Shown piece after piece: positions 18,242 through 27,501 of a DNA stretch of 64,000 bases. Under the pieces are notes generated by a model. That model did not search any database and was not told the origin of the DNA. It saw nothing but the letters and a program-made list of their open reading frames with translations. The DNA is taken from positions 4,367,501-4,431,500 of the forward strand of contig NZ_JAFIBW010000001.1 in NCBI RefSeq assembly GCF_017833295.1, read 5' to 3'. The stretch is from Methylobacterium sp. PvR107. Its GTDB lineage: Bacteria; Pseudomonadota; Alphaproteobacteria; Rhizobiales; Beijerinckiaceae. How positions within the stretch are numbered: the first letter of the stretch is position 1; each line of letters opens with the position of its first letter. The position numbers were made by a program, and so were the translations under genes.

Positions 18242-19302
18242 CGCACCGCCTGAAGGCTCGGACCGCGCCGCACGAAGCCGACGATGTCCTTGACGGCGTC
18301 GAGCGTCTGCGCCGCGATGGTCTCGGCCCGGGCGGAGCCATCGGCCAGCACGGCGTCGATATGGCCGGGATCGGCCGTGAGGCGGCGCATCTCACCGGCG
18401 ATCGGCGCGAGGTTCGTCACCGCGAGGTCGGCGAGCGCTGGCTTGAAGGCCGAGAACTGCGCCCCGCCGAAGTCGCGCAGTACCTCCTCGCGGGTGATTC
18501 CGGCGAGCGCCGCGTAGATCCCCACGAGATTGTCGGCCTCCGGCCGCTCCTTCAGCCCGGCCACTTCGGAGGGCAGGGGCTCCGGATCGGTCTTGGCCCG
18601 GCGGATCTTCTGGGCGATGGCATCCGCGTCGTCCGTGAGGTTGATGCGGGAATTGTCGGACGGGTCCGACTTCGACATCTTCTTGGTCCCGTCGCGCAGC
18701 GACATGACCCGGGCGGCCGGGCCGCCGATCAGCGGCTCGGTGATCGGGAAGAAGGCGTCGCCGTGGCCGTGCGCCGCGATGGAGCCGCCGAAGTCGGTGT
18801 TGAACTTCTGGGCGATGTCCCGGGTCAGCTCCAGATGCTGCTTCTGGTCCTCGCCGACCGGCACATGCGTCGCCCGGTAGGCCAGGATGTCGGCCGCCAT
18901 CAGCACCGGGTAATCGTAGAGCCCGATCGAAGCGTTCTCCCGGTCCTTGCCGGCCTTCTCCTTGAACTGGGTCATGCGGTTCAACCAGCCGAGGCGGGCG
19001 ACGCAGTTGAACACCCAGGCGAGCTCGGCGTGCTGTGGCACCTGACTCTGGTTGAACACGATCGAGCGCTTCGGATCGATGCCGGCGGCCAGGAACGCGG
19101 CCGTGACCTCGCGGATCTGGCCGCGCAGCGCTTCCGGATCCTGCCAGACGGTGATCGCGTGCATATCGACCACGCAATACAGGCACTGCGCGTCGCGCTC
19201 CTGCATCTCCACGAAGCGCTTCACCGCCCCGAGATAGTTACCGAGATGCAGGTTGCCGGTGGGCTGGACGCCCGAGAAGACCAATTCGGTGAACGCGGCC
19301 AT
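18238..19302 (-). CDS. trpS: tryptophanyl-tRNA synthetase
   Basis: A 354-residue class I aminoacyl-tRNA synthetase that charges tRNA-Trp. The N-terminus has [18 protein letters not shown] (the HIGH-type motif), then [11 protein letters not shown], the tryptophan-binding region [20 protein letters not shown], and the KMSKS loop [12 protein letters not shown]. Length is typical. It heads a run with the HAD hydrolase and tam on the minus strand. Confidence 0.97.
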   Translation of the reverse strand: MAAFTELVFSGVQPTGNLHLGNYLGAVKRFVEMQERDAQCLYCVVDMHAITVWQDPEALRGQIREVTAAFLAAGIDPKRSIVFNQSQVPQHAELAWVFNCVARLGWLNRMTQFKEKAGKDRENASIGLYDYPVLMAADILAYRATHVPVGEDQKQHLELTRDIAQKFNTDFGGSIAAHGHGDAFFPITEPLIGGPAARVMSLRDGTKKMSKSDPSDNSRINLTDDADAIAQKIRRAKTDPEPLPSEVAGLKERPEADNLVGIYAALAGITREEVLRDFGGAQFSAFKPALADLAVTNLAPIAGEMRRLTADPGHIDAVLADGSARAETIAAQTLDAVKDIVGFVRRGPSLQAVR

Positions 19303-19395
19303 CGGCGCCGATCCTGAGCAAGGGAAGACCGGGGCTCCGCGCCAGCCGGGCGCGGGGTTACTCGCACCCGTAGGCCGGAATGGTCAAGGACACGC

Positions 19396-20157
19396 TCACG
19401 GCTCCCGTATGGGCAGCTTCGCGCTCGGACAGAGGTCGACCAGGACGCAGCGCCCGCAGGCCGGACGCTGATGATGGCAGACCTGCTGGCCATGCAGCAT
19501 CAGGATCTCGTGATTGTCGTAGAGATCCTGCGCGCTCCACTCGGCCGGGAGCTGCGCCCGCAGGATCGGGTGCGACGGGCCGACATCGACCTTCTTGCCG
19601 ATCAGTCCCAGGCGTTGCGCCACGCGATGATGGTGGCTGTCCACCGGCAGGGCCGGCATCCGCAGGGTGGAGAACGACAGGACCGCGGCGCTGGTCTTGG
19701 GACCGATTCCGGGAATGGCCTGGAGCCATGCCCGTGCCACCTCGACTTCCATGTCGGCCAGGAAGGCGAGATCGAGGGATCCGCACCGATCGCGCAGGGC
19801 CCGGAGCACGTCGCGGATGCGCGGGGCCTTCATCTCCGGCCAGGTCACACCCGCGATGGCGGCTTCGATCTCTGGCACTTCCGCCGCGATCACCGCGTCC
19901 CAGTCCGAGAAGCGCGCCCGCAGCGCCTTGAAGGCGCGCCCGGATTCGGCGTTGCGGGTCCTGTGCGACAGGAGCGAGGAGACGAGTTCGCTGACCGGAT
20001 CGAGGCTGTGGAAATACGGGATCGGGCAGCCGTAGACCGGGCAGAGCCGCGCATGGATCGCGAGCGCTTTTTCGGCAAGTGCGGGATCCGTGACGGTGGC
20101 AGCCGCCTTGCGGCGCGGACGCGGGACAATCGCGGATCTGAGGTCGGCGTCGGGCAT
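19396..20157 (-). CDS. endonuclease III family DNA glycosylase
   Basis: A 253-residue HhH-GPD DNA glycosylase/AP lyase for oxidised pyrimidines in base-excision repair. The helix-hairpin-helix carries the catalytic Lys in IPGIGPKTSAAV, and the catalytic Asp is in LPVDSHHHRVAQRLGL. The C-terminal 4Fe-4S ligands are spaced C-x6-C-x2-C-x5-C (CHHQRPACGRCVLVDLC). It has an extra N-terminal region and resembles the second Nth paralogue of alphaproteobacteria more than classical Nth, so the symbol is left open. Confidence 0.9.
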   Translation of the reverse strand: MPDADLRSAIVPRPRRKAAATVTDPALAEKALAIHARLCPVYGCPIPYFHSLDPVSELVSSLLSHRTRNAESGRAFKALRARFSDWDAVIAAEVPEIEAAIAGVTWPEMKAPRIRDVLRALRDRCGSLDLAFLADMEVEVARAWLQAIPGIGPKTSAAVLSFSTLRMPALPVDSHHHRVAQRLGLIGKKVDVGPSHPILRAQLPAEWSAQDLYDNHEILMLHGQQVCHHQRPACGRCVLVDLCPSAKLPIREP

Positions 20158-20227
20158 GTCGGGCGAATCCGCGAGCCGACGCTGCTGTTCCGGTCGGGGC
20201 TGCCCAGCGGCGATCTGTCCGATCCGC

Positions 20228-20341
20228 CGTCATTCCGGGGCGCCGCAGGCGAGCCCGGAACCCAAAACCCCTGGCGGCTCAGGATCTTGGCATGCCGGCG
20301 GCTCCGGATTCCGGGCTCCGCTGCGCGGCCCCGGAATGACA
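20228..20341. repeat. 114-bp inverted-repeat element between nth-like and gyrI-like genes
   Basis: The left arm (about 20228-20263, containing GTCATTCCGGGGCGCCGCAG) and right arm (about 20305-20341, containing TGCGCGGCCCCGGAATGACA) are near-perfect reverse complements over about 35 bp. The element fills almost the whole 189-bp intergenic space. A shorter copy with the same CCGGG...CTGCGCGGCCCCGGGAT layout is at 28578-28614. It looks like a dispersed extragenic palindromic family. Confidence 0.7.
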
Positions 20342-20346
20342 GGCGC

Positions 20347-21090
20347 CTACTTCACCAGGGCGTAGATGTTCACGTCGAGGTTGTCGTCGGTGCCGTCCTT
20401 CAGGTCGGTGGCGTATTCCTCGACGAAGCGGTCCTGCACCACGATGTCCTTGGCATCGAGATAGGCGGTCAGCGTCTCGTAGGTGCTGTCGATCGACTCG
20501 TAGGACCCCTTGTGGGCAAAGCGCAGCGCCTTGCCGGAGGGCGTGGTGCCGAAGCGCAACCCGTCGGTCTCGGCCGGCGCCGGGTTCGGGGCGGACGCCA
20601 CGGGCATCATCGCCTCGAACTCGAAACCGTCATCGTCGGTGCGCGTGAAGACGGCCAGCGGCCGGCCGGCCGGCGCGAGGCCGATCTTGGCGAGGTCGGC
20701 CTCGATCCGCGCGAAGGCCTGTTTGAGGTTCGGCACCGCCTCTTCCCACTTGGTCTTGCCGGACAGGATCGCGGCCGGCTTGGCGGGAAGCGTGACCTCG
20801 TCGACGTCGCCGGGTTCGCCGGCCTTCTCGAGGAGCGTCGGCCGCGCGGGCGTTCCCACTGCGGACTGGCCCGCGGGCGGGGGCGCCACCGATTGCTGGG
20901 GCGCCGGGGCCGGGCTCTTGCCCGGATCGGGCACCGGGTTCGGTGCCGTCGTCGTCGGCAGCGGATTCGTCTGGGCCGGCGCGGGCGCCGTGGATGGCGG
21001 CGGTGCGGGCTGTTGTTGGGCGGCGATCGGGCCGCCGGATGCGAGCATGAGAGCGGCCGAGACGGCGACGAGCGGACGAAGGCGGATCAC
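20347..21090 (-). CDS. secreted GyrI-like (effector-binding domain) protein
   Basis: About 247 residues with a signal peptide (RLRPLVAVSAALMLASGGPIAA), then a Pro/Ala/Thr-rich linker of roughly 70 residues. The C-terminal domain (from about residue 95) is of GyrI/AraC-effector-binding type: LAVFTRTDDDGFEFEAMMPV, KALRFAHKGSYESIDSTYETL, and a final EEYATDL...DVNIYALVK. Such domains bind small ligands; here it would sit in the periplasm. The GTG at 21090 was chosen because the signal peptide starts there; an ATG at 21141 would add 17 unlikely residues. Confidence 0.75.
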   Translation of the reverse strand: MIRLRPLVAVSAALMLASGGPIAAQQQPAPPPSTAPAPAQTNPLPTTTAPNPVPDPGKSPAPAPQQSVAPPPAGQSAVGTPARPTLLEKAGEPGDVDEVTLPAKPAAILSGKTKWEEAVPNLKQAFARIEADLAKIGLAPAGRPLAVFTRTDDDGFEFEAMMPVASAPNPAPAETDGLRFGTTPSGKALRFAHKGSYESIDSTYETLTAYLDAKDIVVQDRFVEEYATDLKDGTDDNLDVNIYALVK

Positions 21091-21285
21091 GGGGGCGCTC
21101 CGGTCGAGGCCAGCGGATGATCGCGCGGGCTCCCGCCACATAACCTAATGGCGAACGGGACGGCCCGCGAGACCGCCGCGGACGAGAGCTGCGGGTGCGG
21201 CGCATCTGCCACGCTGCGCGTTCCTCTCGCGCTCGGGGGCCGCGTTTGCCATATAGCCCAGACTTCCCTCTCGCCGCGGGACCGC

Positions 21286-22173
21286 ATGAGCGCACTCGCC
21301 CACAGACGCTTCCTGAAGATGCACGGCGCCGGCAACGCGATCGTGGTGCTGGACCTGCGCGGTTCCTCCGTGATGGTGCAGCCCGAGGAGGCACGGGCGA
21401 TCGCGCAGGATCCGGGGTCGAGCTTCGACCAGCTGATGGTGCTGCACGATCCCGTGAGCCGCGGCACCGATGCATTCATGCGGATCTACAACACCGACGG
21501 CTCGGAGTCGGGCGCCTGCGGCAACGGCACGCGCTGCGTCGCCTTTGCGATGCTCGACGATCCGGCCATGGCCCGGCCGGCCGAGGGCGGGCGGCTCACC
21601 CTGGAGACGGCGGCTGGTCTTCTCGGCGTGCGGCGCGTCTCGGAGCGGGCCTTTACGGTCGATATGGGTCGGCCCCGGCTCGCCTGGGACGAGATTCCGC
21701 TGTCTGAGCCGTTCCCCGACACGCGCCGGGTCGAGCTGCAGATCGGTCCGATCGACGATCCCGTCCTGCACTCGCCGGGCGTCGTGAACATGGGCAATCC
21801 GCACGCGGTGTTCTTCGTGGAGCAGGACCCGGACGCCTTCGACCTCGCGCGAATCGGCCCGATGCTGGAGAACCATCCGCTCTTTCCGGAGCGCGCCAAC
21901 ATCTCGGTGGCGCAGGTGACGGGCCGGGAGACCATCAAGCTCCGGGTCTGGGAGCGCGGCGCCGGGTTGACGCTCGCCTGCGGCACGGCCGCCTGCGCGA
22001 CCGTGGTGGCCGCCGCGCGGCTGCGGATGATCGGCCGGCAGGCGCATGTCGCGCTGCCCGGCGGCGAGCTGTTCGTCGAATGGCGGGCCGACGACCACGT
22101 TCTGATGACCGGCCCGGTCGCGCTCGTCGCCGAGGGGACCCTGGCGCCGGAGCTGTTCGACAGCGCGGCCTGA
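21286..22173 (+). CDS. dapF: diaminopimelate epimerase
   Basis: A 295-residue epimerase that converts L,L- to meso-diaminopimelate for lysine and peptidoglycan. Both active-site Cys are present: [20 protein letters not shown] and [16 protein letters not shown]. The N-terminus [13 protein letters not shown] is standard except for Ala where Asn/Asp is usual (GAGND). The ATG at 21286 was preferred to an ATG at 21148 since the latter adds 46 non-conserved residues. mtaB overlaps its stop codon (TGATG). Confidence 0.94.
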   Translation: MSALAHRRFLKMHGAGNAIVVLDLRGSSVMVQPEEARAIAQDPGSSFDQLMVLHDPVSRGTDAFMRIYNTDGSESGACGNGTRCVAFAMLDDPAMARPAEGGRLTLETAAGLLGVRRVSERAFTVDMGRPRLAWDEIPLSEPFPDTRRVELQIGPIDDPVLHSPGVVNMGNPHAVFFVEQDPDAFDLARIGPMLENHPLFPERANISVAQVTGRETIKLRVWERGAGLTLACGTAACATVVAAARLRMIGRQAHVALPGGELFVEWRADDHVLMTGPVALVAEGTLAPELFDSAA

Positions 22174-23405
22174 TGGCGATCGAGACCCTCACCTTCGGGT
22201 GCCGCCTCAACACCGTGGAGTCCGAGGCCCTGCGGGCCCATGCGGCGGCGGACGGGCGCGACCGCGTGGTGGTGAACACCTGCGCGGTGACCGCCGAGGC
22301 CGGGCGGCAGGCCCGCAAGGCGATCCGGCGTATCGCCCGGGAGCGGCCCGGGGCCGAGATCGTCGTCACCGGCTGCGGCGCCGAGGTCGAAACGGAGGCC
22401 TACGCGGCGATGCCCGAGGTGTCGCGCCTCGTCGGCAACGCCGAAAAGCTCCGGCCCGAGGGATGGTCTGAGGCCGGCACGGGCCCTGGTAGGGTTATGA
22501 CGGCCCGGACGGCCGAGCCGACGCGGTTCGAGGCGATGGCCGGGCACACCCGCGCCTTCGTGCCGGTGCAGAACGGATGCGACCATCGCTGCACCTTCTG
22601 CGTCATTCCATTCGGCCGCGGGAACTCACGCTCCGTACCGGCGGACGACGTCGTCGCGCAGATCGCGCGGATCGTGGATCATGGCGGCCGCGAGGTGGTG
22701 CTGACCGGGGTGGACCTCACGGCCTATGGCCGCGACCTTGCCGGGCCCTGGCCCGGGCTCAGCCTCGGCAGCCTGGTCCGGCAGATCCTGCGCGCGGTGC
22801 CCGGCCTCGCGCGCCTGCGGCTTTCCTCCATCGACTCCGTGGAGGCGGACGCGGCGCTGCTCGACGCCATCGCCGAGGAGGAGCGGCTGATGCCGCACCT
22901 GCACCTGTCGCTGCAGGCCGGCGACGATCTGATCCTCAAGCGGATGAAGCGCCGGCATCTGCGCGCCGACGCGATCCGCTTCTGCGAGGCGATGCGGCGG
23001 ATGCGGCCCGATGTGGTTTTCGGCGCGGATCTGATCGCGGGCTTTCCCACCGAGACCGAGGCGCAGTTCGCCCGCTCTCTGGATCTCGTGGCGGAATGCG
23101 GCCTGACGCATCTGCACGTTTTTCCGTATTCGCCCCGTCCCGGAACACCCGCCGCGCGCATGCCGCCGGTGGCTCCGAATGCGATCCGCGCGCGGGCGGC
23201 GCGACTGCGCGAGGCCGGCGCCGACGCGCTGCGGCGGCACCTCGACGCCCAGGTCGGAAGGCGGCTGACCGTCCTGGCCGAGCGCGGCGGCGTCGGGCGG
23301 AGCGCAGATTTCACTGCGGTGCGTCTAGCCGCACCGGAAGCCCCGGGGACGTTCCACAGCATCGACATCGTGGGGCACGACGGTACGCGACTCATTGGCG
23401 CCTAG
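22173..23405 (+). CDS. mtaB: tRNA (t6A37) methylthiotransferase MtaB
   Basis: A 410-residue radical-SAM methylthiotransferase that converts t6A37 to ms2t6A37 in tRNAs reading ANN codons. The N-terminal UPF0004 domain has the three Cys of the auxiliary 4Fe-4S cluster in TFGCRLNTVESE, VVNTCAVTAEA and VTGCGAEVE. The radical-SAM motif is CDHRCTFCVIPFGRG, and SLQAGDD and FGADLIAGFPTETE follow in the usual order. A C-terminal TRAM-like segment ends the protein. The ATG at 22173 overlaps the dapF stop, a conserved alphaproteobacterial pair. Confidence 0.94.
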   Translation: MAIETLTFGCRLNTVESEALRAHAAADGRDRVVVNTCAVTAEAGRQARKAIRRIARERPGAEIVVTGCGAEVETEAYAAMPEVSRLVGNAEKLRPEGWSEAGTGPGRVMTARTAEPTRFEAMAGHTRAFVPVQNGCDHRCTFCVIPFGRGNSRSVPADDVVAQIARIVDHGGREVVLTGVDLTAYGRDLAGPWPGLSLGSLVRQILRAVPGLARLRLSSIDSVEADAALLDAIAEEERLMPHLHLSLQAGDDLILKRMKRRHLRADAIRFCEAMRRMRPDVVFGADLIAGFPTETEAQFARSLDLVAECGLTHLHVFPYSPRPGTPAARMPPVAPNAIRARAARLREAGADALRRHLDAQVGRRLTVLAERGGVGRSADFTAVRLAAPEAPGTFHSIDIVGHDGTRLIGA

Positions 23406-23547
23406 CGTTCGGTACTCGCTGCGGCCGGTATTCAATCAGCTGCGCCCTTTCGGGGCTCTCGCCTGCGGCGAGCTCCGGGACGACGGCGCAACGTCGCAGA
23501 GTTACCGAAGCCGCGGACTCGATCCGGAGGAATTCGGTCCTGGCTCT

Positions 23548-23580
23548 TCGTCTTTGCGCGCGGAGCGAAGCATTCCAGCA
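23548..23580. repeat. degenerate REP-like copy
   Basis: TCGTCTTTGCGCGCGGAGCG followed by AAGCATTCCAGCAG matches the motif family seen at 6098-6205 with several changes. It lies in the 237-bp gap after mtaB. The rest of that gap shows no gene or clear terminator. Confidence 0.5.
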
Positions 23581-23642
23581 GCGCCTCGTACCCGCCGTCA
23601 CTCTGCACAAGGTCACTTCTGCGCGGATGATGACGATGGGGC

Positions 23643-24317
23643 TCAGACGGGCATCCGGTCCACGGCGTCCGCAATGTGCGGCGGCGGCGGCGCCGTGACC
23701 GTGATCGCGTCGCGCTTCGGGTAGAGGGGGATCGACAAGGTCCGCGCATGCAGGTGCAGGGCGCTGCCGCGTGGCGCGGGGCCGTAGATCGCGTCGCCGC
23801 GGATCGGCCAGCCCGAGGCGGCGCAGTGAACCCGGAGCTGGTGGGTCCGGCCGGTCACCGGCTTCAGCTCCAGCCAGGTCCGACCGTCCGCCCGCCCGAG
23901 CACGCGCCAGTGGGTCAGCGCCGGGTCCCCTGACGGGTCGGCCTTCATCCACCACGAGCGTGGATCGTCCGAGCGCCGCGCGAGCGGCAGGTCGATGCGT
24001 CCGCTCTCCTCAAGGGGGCCGCCCTCGACGATGGCCCAGTAAATCTTGTCGACGGCGCTGCCGGCAAAGAGCTTGCCCAGCCGCGCCAGCGCCTTGGCGT
24101 GGCGGCCCAGCGCGAGGCAGCCCGACGTGTCCCGGTCGAGCCGGTGCGCGGCTTCGGGCCGGCGGGGCAGGCCGAACCGGAGCGTGTCGAGATGATCGGT
24201 GAGCGTCTCGCCGCCCCGCGGCCCCGGATGGACCGGCAGCCCCGCCGGCTTGTCGATGACGAGCAGCAGGGCATCGCGGTAGAGGAGGCGCGCGCCTATG
24301 TCGAAGGCGTTGGGCAT
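23643..24317 (-). CDS. RluA family pseudouridine synthase
   Basis: A 224-residue RNA pseudouridine synthase. The catalytic Asp is in AAHRLDRDTSGCLALGR near residue 60, preceded by LLVIDKPAGLPVHPGP and followed by GRTHQLRVHCAASGWPIRGDAIYG, all standard for RluA. There is no N-terminal S4 domain and the protein is short, so it belongs with the RluA/RluE-like small enzymes; which rRNA or tRNA uridine it modifies is not visible. It is transcribed against its neighbours mtaB and ftsY. Confidence 0.9.
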   Translation of the reverse strand: MPNAFDIGARLLYRDALLLVIDKPAGLPVHPGPRGGETLTDHLDTLRFGLPRRPEAAHRLDRDTSGCLALGRHAKALARLGKLFAGSAVDKIYWAIVEGGPLEESGRIDLPLARRSDDPRSWWMKADPSGDPALTHWRVLGRADGRTWLELKPVTGRTHQLRVHCAASGWPIRGDAIYGPAPRGSALHLHARTLSIPLYPKRDAITVTAPPPPHIADAVDRMPV

Positions 24318-24374
24318 CCGGATCGGCTAGAGGGTCGGCGCCGGGTGGGCAAGGTGGGTTGAGGACGCGAGTGC

Positions 24375-25715
24375 ATGGCGAGCGAGGAGAAGCCCGGCTG
24401 GTTCGGACGCCTGTTCGGGCGAAAAGGCCAGGCCGCGACCGAGGACAAGCCCGAGGCCGAACTGCCGCCGGAGGCGGCCTCGCCGTCCGAGGGCCAGCCC
24501 GACTTCGCCACCGGGGCGGAACACGTCGAGCAGGTTCCCCTGCCGCCCGAGGAGTCGGGCGAGCCCGTCGCCGACGTCGTCGAGGGTGCGGATCTGCTGC
24601 CGATCGCCGGCGAACCGGAGCGCCCGCCCGCCGGTACGGCCGGCGATGATCCGCAGCACGGGGCCGATCCGGTCGATACCGGGGACGCGGTTCACGCGCC
24701 GATCACGGATCCGTCCCCCGACATCCAGCCCCTCGATTCCGCCGCTGCCCTCGCCCACGATGCCGGAGCCGGACCGGACCGCGAGCCGGAGGCAAAGGGC
24801 TGGTGGAGCCGTCTCACCTCCGGGATGAAGCGGACCTCGTCGGCCCTGTCGGACCGGGTCACCGGCCTGTTCACCAAGCGCAAGCTCGACGCCACCACCC
24901 TGGAGGATCTGGAGGACGCCCTGATCCAGGCCGATTTCGGCCTGGAGACCGCGATGCGGATCTCGGAAGCCGTCGGCAAGGGCCGGTATGAGAAGGGCAT
25001 CTCGCCCGACGAGGTGCGGGCGATCCTGGCGACCGAGGTCGAGCGGGCCCTGGAGCCCGTGGCCGTGCCCCTCGCAATCGACACCGCGCGGAAGCCGTTC
25101 GTGATCCTCACCGTGGGCGTCAACGGCGCCGGCAAGACCACGACTTTGGGCAAGCTCGCCTCGAAGCTCCGCGCGGAGGGGCGCACGGTCATGCTGGCGG
25201 CGGGCGACACGTTCCGGGCGGCGGCCATCGACCAGCTCAAGGTCTGGGGCGCGCGCACCGGTACGCCCGTGGTGAGCGGCGCCCAGGGTGCGGATGCGGC
25301 CGGGCTCGCCTTCGACGCCCTGAAGCAGGCCGCCGCCGCCGGAACCGACGTGCTGCTGATCGACACCGCCGGTCGGCTCCAGAACAAGGCCGGGCTGATG
25401 GCCGAGCTGGAGAAGATCGTCCGCGTGCTGCGCAAGCAGGATCCTGACGCCCCGCACGCGACCCTCCTGGTCCTCGACGCCACGGTCGGCCAGAACGCGC
25501 TCAGTCAAGTGGAGCTGTTCTCGCAGGCCGCGCCGGTCTCCGGGCTCGTGATGACCAAGCTCGACGGGACCGCCCGGGGCGGGATCCTGGTGGCGCTGGC
25601 GGCGAAGTTCGGCCTGCCGGTGCACTTCATCGGCGTTGGCGAAAGTGTCGAGGATCTGGAGCCGTTCGCGGCCCGCGACTTCGCCCGGGCCATCGCCGGG
25701 CTGGAGAAGGACTAG
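24375..25715 (+). CDS. ftsY: signal recognition particle receptor FtsY
   Basis: A 446-residue SRP receptor GTPase that docks ribosome-nascent chains at the membrane. The N-terminal 140 residues are an acidic, Pro/Glu-rich A domain. The N domain begins near [20 protein letters not shown]. The G domain has [19 protein letters not shown] (P-loop), [38 protein letters not shown] and the closing [14 protein letters not shown]. It precedes yciB and ccm genes as in many Rhizobiales, but toxin-antitoxin debris lies in between. Confidence 0.96.
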   Translation: MASEEKPGWFGRLFGRKGQAATEDKPEAELPPEAASPSEGQPDFATGAEHVEQVPLPPEESGEPVADVVEGADLLPIAGEPERPPAGTAGDDPQHGADPVDTGDAVHAPITDPSPDIQPLDSAAALAHDAGAGPDREPEAKGWWSRLTSGMKRTSSALSDRVTGLFTKRKLDATTLEDLEDALIQADFGLETAMRISEAVGKGRYEKGISPDEVRAILATEVERALEPVAVPLAIDTARKPFVILTVGVNGAGKTTTLGKLASKLRAEGRTVMLAAGDTFRAAAIDQLKVWGARTGTPVVSGAQGADAAGLAFDALKQAAAAGTDVLLIDTAGRLQNKAGLMAELEKIVRVLRKQDPDAPHATLLVLDATVGQNALSQVELFSQAAPVSGLVMTKLDGTARGGILVALAAKFGLPVHFIGVGESVEDLEPFAARDFARAIAGLEKD

Positions 25716-25859
25716 GCGGCGCGCACGACGTCGGTGCAGGCAAAATCGTCGCCCTTGAACAGGAGTGGCGCATTGCGCGACCGGGCCAGCGCGTAAGCGA
25801 AGCCGTCGCCAAAGTTCAGGCCGGCCGGGTGCCGGCCCGTGCCGTAGCGGGCTTGCGTT
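25712..25859 (-). pseudogene. VapC (PIN) toxin C-terminal remnant
   Basis: The frame reads [20 protein letters not shown] then [20 protein letters not shown] and ends just inside the ftsY 3' end. This is the C-terminal third of a VapC PIN-domain RNase, with the conserved acidic residues of NFGD and KGDDF. The N-terminal PIN half, with the first catalytic Asp and Glu, is missing. The usual Cys after NFGD is Gly. The remnant directly follows the VapB gene, so an internal deletion probably removed about 75-80 residues (estimate from family length). Confidence 0.75.
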
Positions 25860-26033
25860 TTAGCGACGCCGCATCCCTTCATCCGCGGCCAAGCCTTCGG
25901 CGATGCGGCGCTCCAGGTCCGGGTTGATCCGCACCCGCTCTCGCCGGAGCAGCTCCAGCGCGGGCTGCCGAGTCGTTTCCGCCAGATCGGCCAGCAGTGC
26001 CGCGGCCTCGGCATTGTCGATCGTGATGGACAT
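25860..26033 (-). CDS. VapB-type antitoxin (orphaned)
   Basis: A 57-residue protein, [20 protein letters not shown] onward, with the short strand plus helix layout of Rv0623/PSK-type VapB antitoxins (N-terminal DNA-binding strand, then a toxin-binding tail). The ATG at 26033 follows GAGGCGCGGG. Its C-terminus ends MRRR at the point where the toxin sequence resumes in another frame, so the tail may itself be truncated by the same deletion. With no functional VapC partner it is probably not needed. Confidence 0.6.
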   Translation of the reverse strand: MSITIDNAEAAALLADLAETTRQPALELLRRERVRINPDLERRIAEGLAADEGMRRR

Positions 26034-26112
26034 CCCGCGCCTCGCGTTACACACACCCCGACGAATTCAGTCCGGCGCGTCCAGCCTACCGAGGACGCCG
26101 CATCCGAGCCAC

Positions 26113-26736
26113 ATGACGCGCATGCAGATCGAAACCGTCCCCCCGCGCCGCCACCTGCAGCCCCTCGTGAAGCTGGCGCTGGAACTCGGGCCGCTGGTGC
26201 TGTTCTTTCTCGGCAACGCGTATTCGGAGAAATTCGGCGTCACGCCTGATCAGAAGTTGTTTGTGGCGACCGGCCTGTTCATCGCGGCGACCGTGGTGGC
26301 GCTGACGATCCACTACATCCTGGTCCGGCGCCTGCCGATCATGCCGCTGGTCTCGGGTGTGGTCGTCGTGGTGTTCGGCGGCCTGACGCTGGCGCTGCAG
26401 GACAAGACCTTCATCATGGTCAAGCCGACCATCGTGAATACGCTGTTCGGCACCATCTTGCTCGGTGGTCTCGCCTTCGGACGCCCGCTTCTGTCGGTGG
26501 TGCTCGATTCGATGTTCAGCCTCACCGAGGAGGGCTGGCGCAAGCTCACCTTCCGCTGGGGCGTGTTCTTCTTCGTGCTGGCGGCGCTCAACGAAGTGGT
26601 GTGGCGGACCCAGACGGAAGATTTCTGGGTGAACTTCAAGGTTTTCGGCATCATGCCGATCACCGTGCTGTTCGCGCTGGCGCAGACGCCGCTGCTGACC
26701 CGCTACGAGCGCAAGGAGCCGCAGCCGGGCGCGTAG
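26113..26736 (+). CDS. yciB: intracellular septation protein A / YciB family membrane protein
   Basis: A 207-residue inner-membrane protein of the YciB (IspA, septation protein A) family, linked to cell envelope synthesis and division. About five membrane spans are seen: around [67 protein letters not shown] and [14 protein letters not shown]. The conserved [20 protein letters not shown] and [11 protein letters not shown] are present. Start could be 26113 or 26122. It neighbours ccm genes that point toward it. Confidence 0.9.
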   Translation: MTRMQIETVPPRRHLQPLVKLALELGPLVLFFLGNAYSEKFGVTPDQKLFVATGLFIAATVVALTIHYILVRRLPIMPLVSGVVVVVFGGLTLALQDKTFIMVKPTIVNTLFGTILLGGLAFGRPLLSVVLDSMFSLTEEGWRKLTFRWGVFFFVLAALNEVVWRTQTEDFWVNFKVFGIMPITVLFALAQTPLLTRYERKEPQPGA

Positions 26737-26739
26737 GCG

Positions 26740-27351
26740 CTACTGCGCCGCGGCAACCTTCCCGGCAGCGCGGATGCGCGTGAGCACGCTCGCGAAGTTC
26801 TCCGGCGTCAGGATGCCGACGAGCTTGTCGCGGATCACGCCGTCGGGCCCGACGATGAACGTCTCGGGCACGCCGTATACGCCGAAATCGATGGCCGCCC
26901 GCCCGCTGGCATCCGCCCCGACCGCGCTGAACGGCACGCCGTGCCGGGCGAGGAAGCGCTGGCCTGCCTCGGGGCTCGGCTCCTTGTAGTCGATGCCGAC
27001 GAGCCGGATCCCGGGCTCCTTCGCCAGCCGCATCAGCATCGGGTGCTCGACCTGGCAGGGGGCGCACCACGAGGCGAAGACGTTGACCACCGTGATCTGG
27101 CCCCGCAGGTCCCGGCTCGACAGCCCCGGCACGGGCGCGCCCGCGGCGATCAGTCCCGGCACGGCGGGCAGCTCGAAGCTCGGCACCGGCTTGCCGATCA
27201 TCGCGGAGGGCAGGGCCGCCGGGTCTGCACCGGAGCGCAGGCGCAGGAACAGCACGGCCGCGAGCGCCGCGAAGGCGAGGGCCGGCACGATCAGCAGGAG
27301 CGAGCGGCGGACGGGCGGCGGCCCGGTTACCTCGTCGAGGGGCGCCATCAT
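26740..27351 (-). CDS. ccmG: thiol:disulfide oxidoreductase CcmG/DsbE
   Basis: A 203-residue membrane-anchored thioredoxin-like protein that reduces apocytochrome c or CcmH for haem attachment. One N-terminal helix (residues 17-36) is followed by a periplasmic thioredoxin fold with the active site NVFASWCAPCQVEHP, the CcmG-specific GIDYKEPSPEAGQRFL, and cis-Pro in FGVYGVPETFIVGPDG. Its first ATG overlaps the ccmD stop by 4 bp. Confidence 0.95.
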   Translation of the reverse strand: MMAPLDEVTGPPPVRRSLLLIVPALAFAALAAVLFLRLRSGADPAALPSAMIGKPVPSFELPAVPGLIAAGAPVPGLSSRDLRGQITVVNVFASWCAPCQVEHPMLMRLAKEPGIRLVGIDYKEPSPEAGQRFLARHGVPFSAVGADASGRAAIDFGVYGVPETFIVGPDGVIRDKLVGILTPENFASVLTRIRAAGKVAAAQ

Positions 27352-27491
27352 CGCCGGTCCTCGCCGAAGCCCTTGAGCGCGCGCAACTGCGCCCGCCGGT
27401 CGCGGATCGCGTTGCCGATGAGGGCGACCATGACCAGCCCCGTGAAGCCGTAGGCCGCCACGATGAAGCCGCCGTGAGATCCAAGATCCAT
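27348..27491 (-). CDS. ccmD: haem exporter protein CcmD
   Basis: A 47-residue small membrane protein that stabilises CcmC and helps release holo-CcmE. It has one membrane span (GGFIVAAYGFTGLVMVALIG) preceded by DLGSHG and followed by a basic tail IRDRRAQLRAL, the classic CcmD layout. It sits between ccmC (10-bp gap) and ccmG (4-bp overlap). Confidence 0.9.
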   Translation of the reverse strand: MDLGSHGGFIVAAYGFTGLVMVALIGNAIRDRRAQLRALKGFGEDRR

Positions 27492-27501
27492 CGCGGCCCT
27501 C

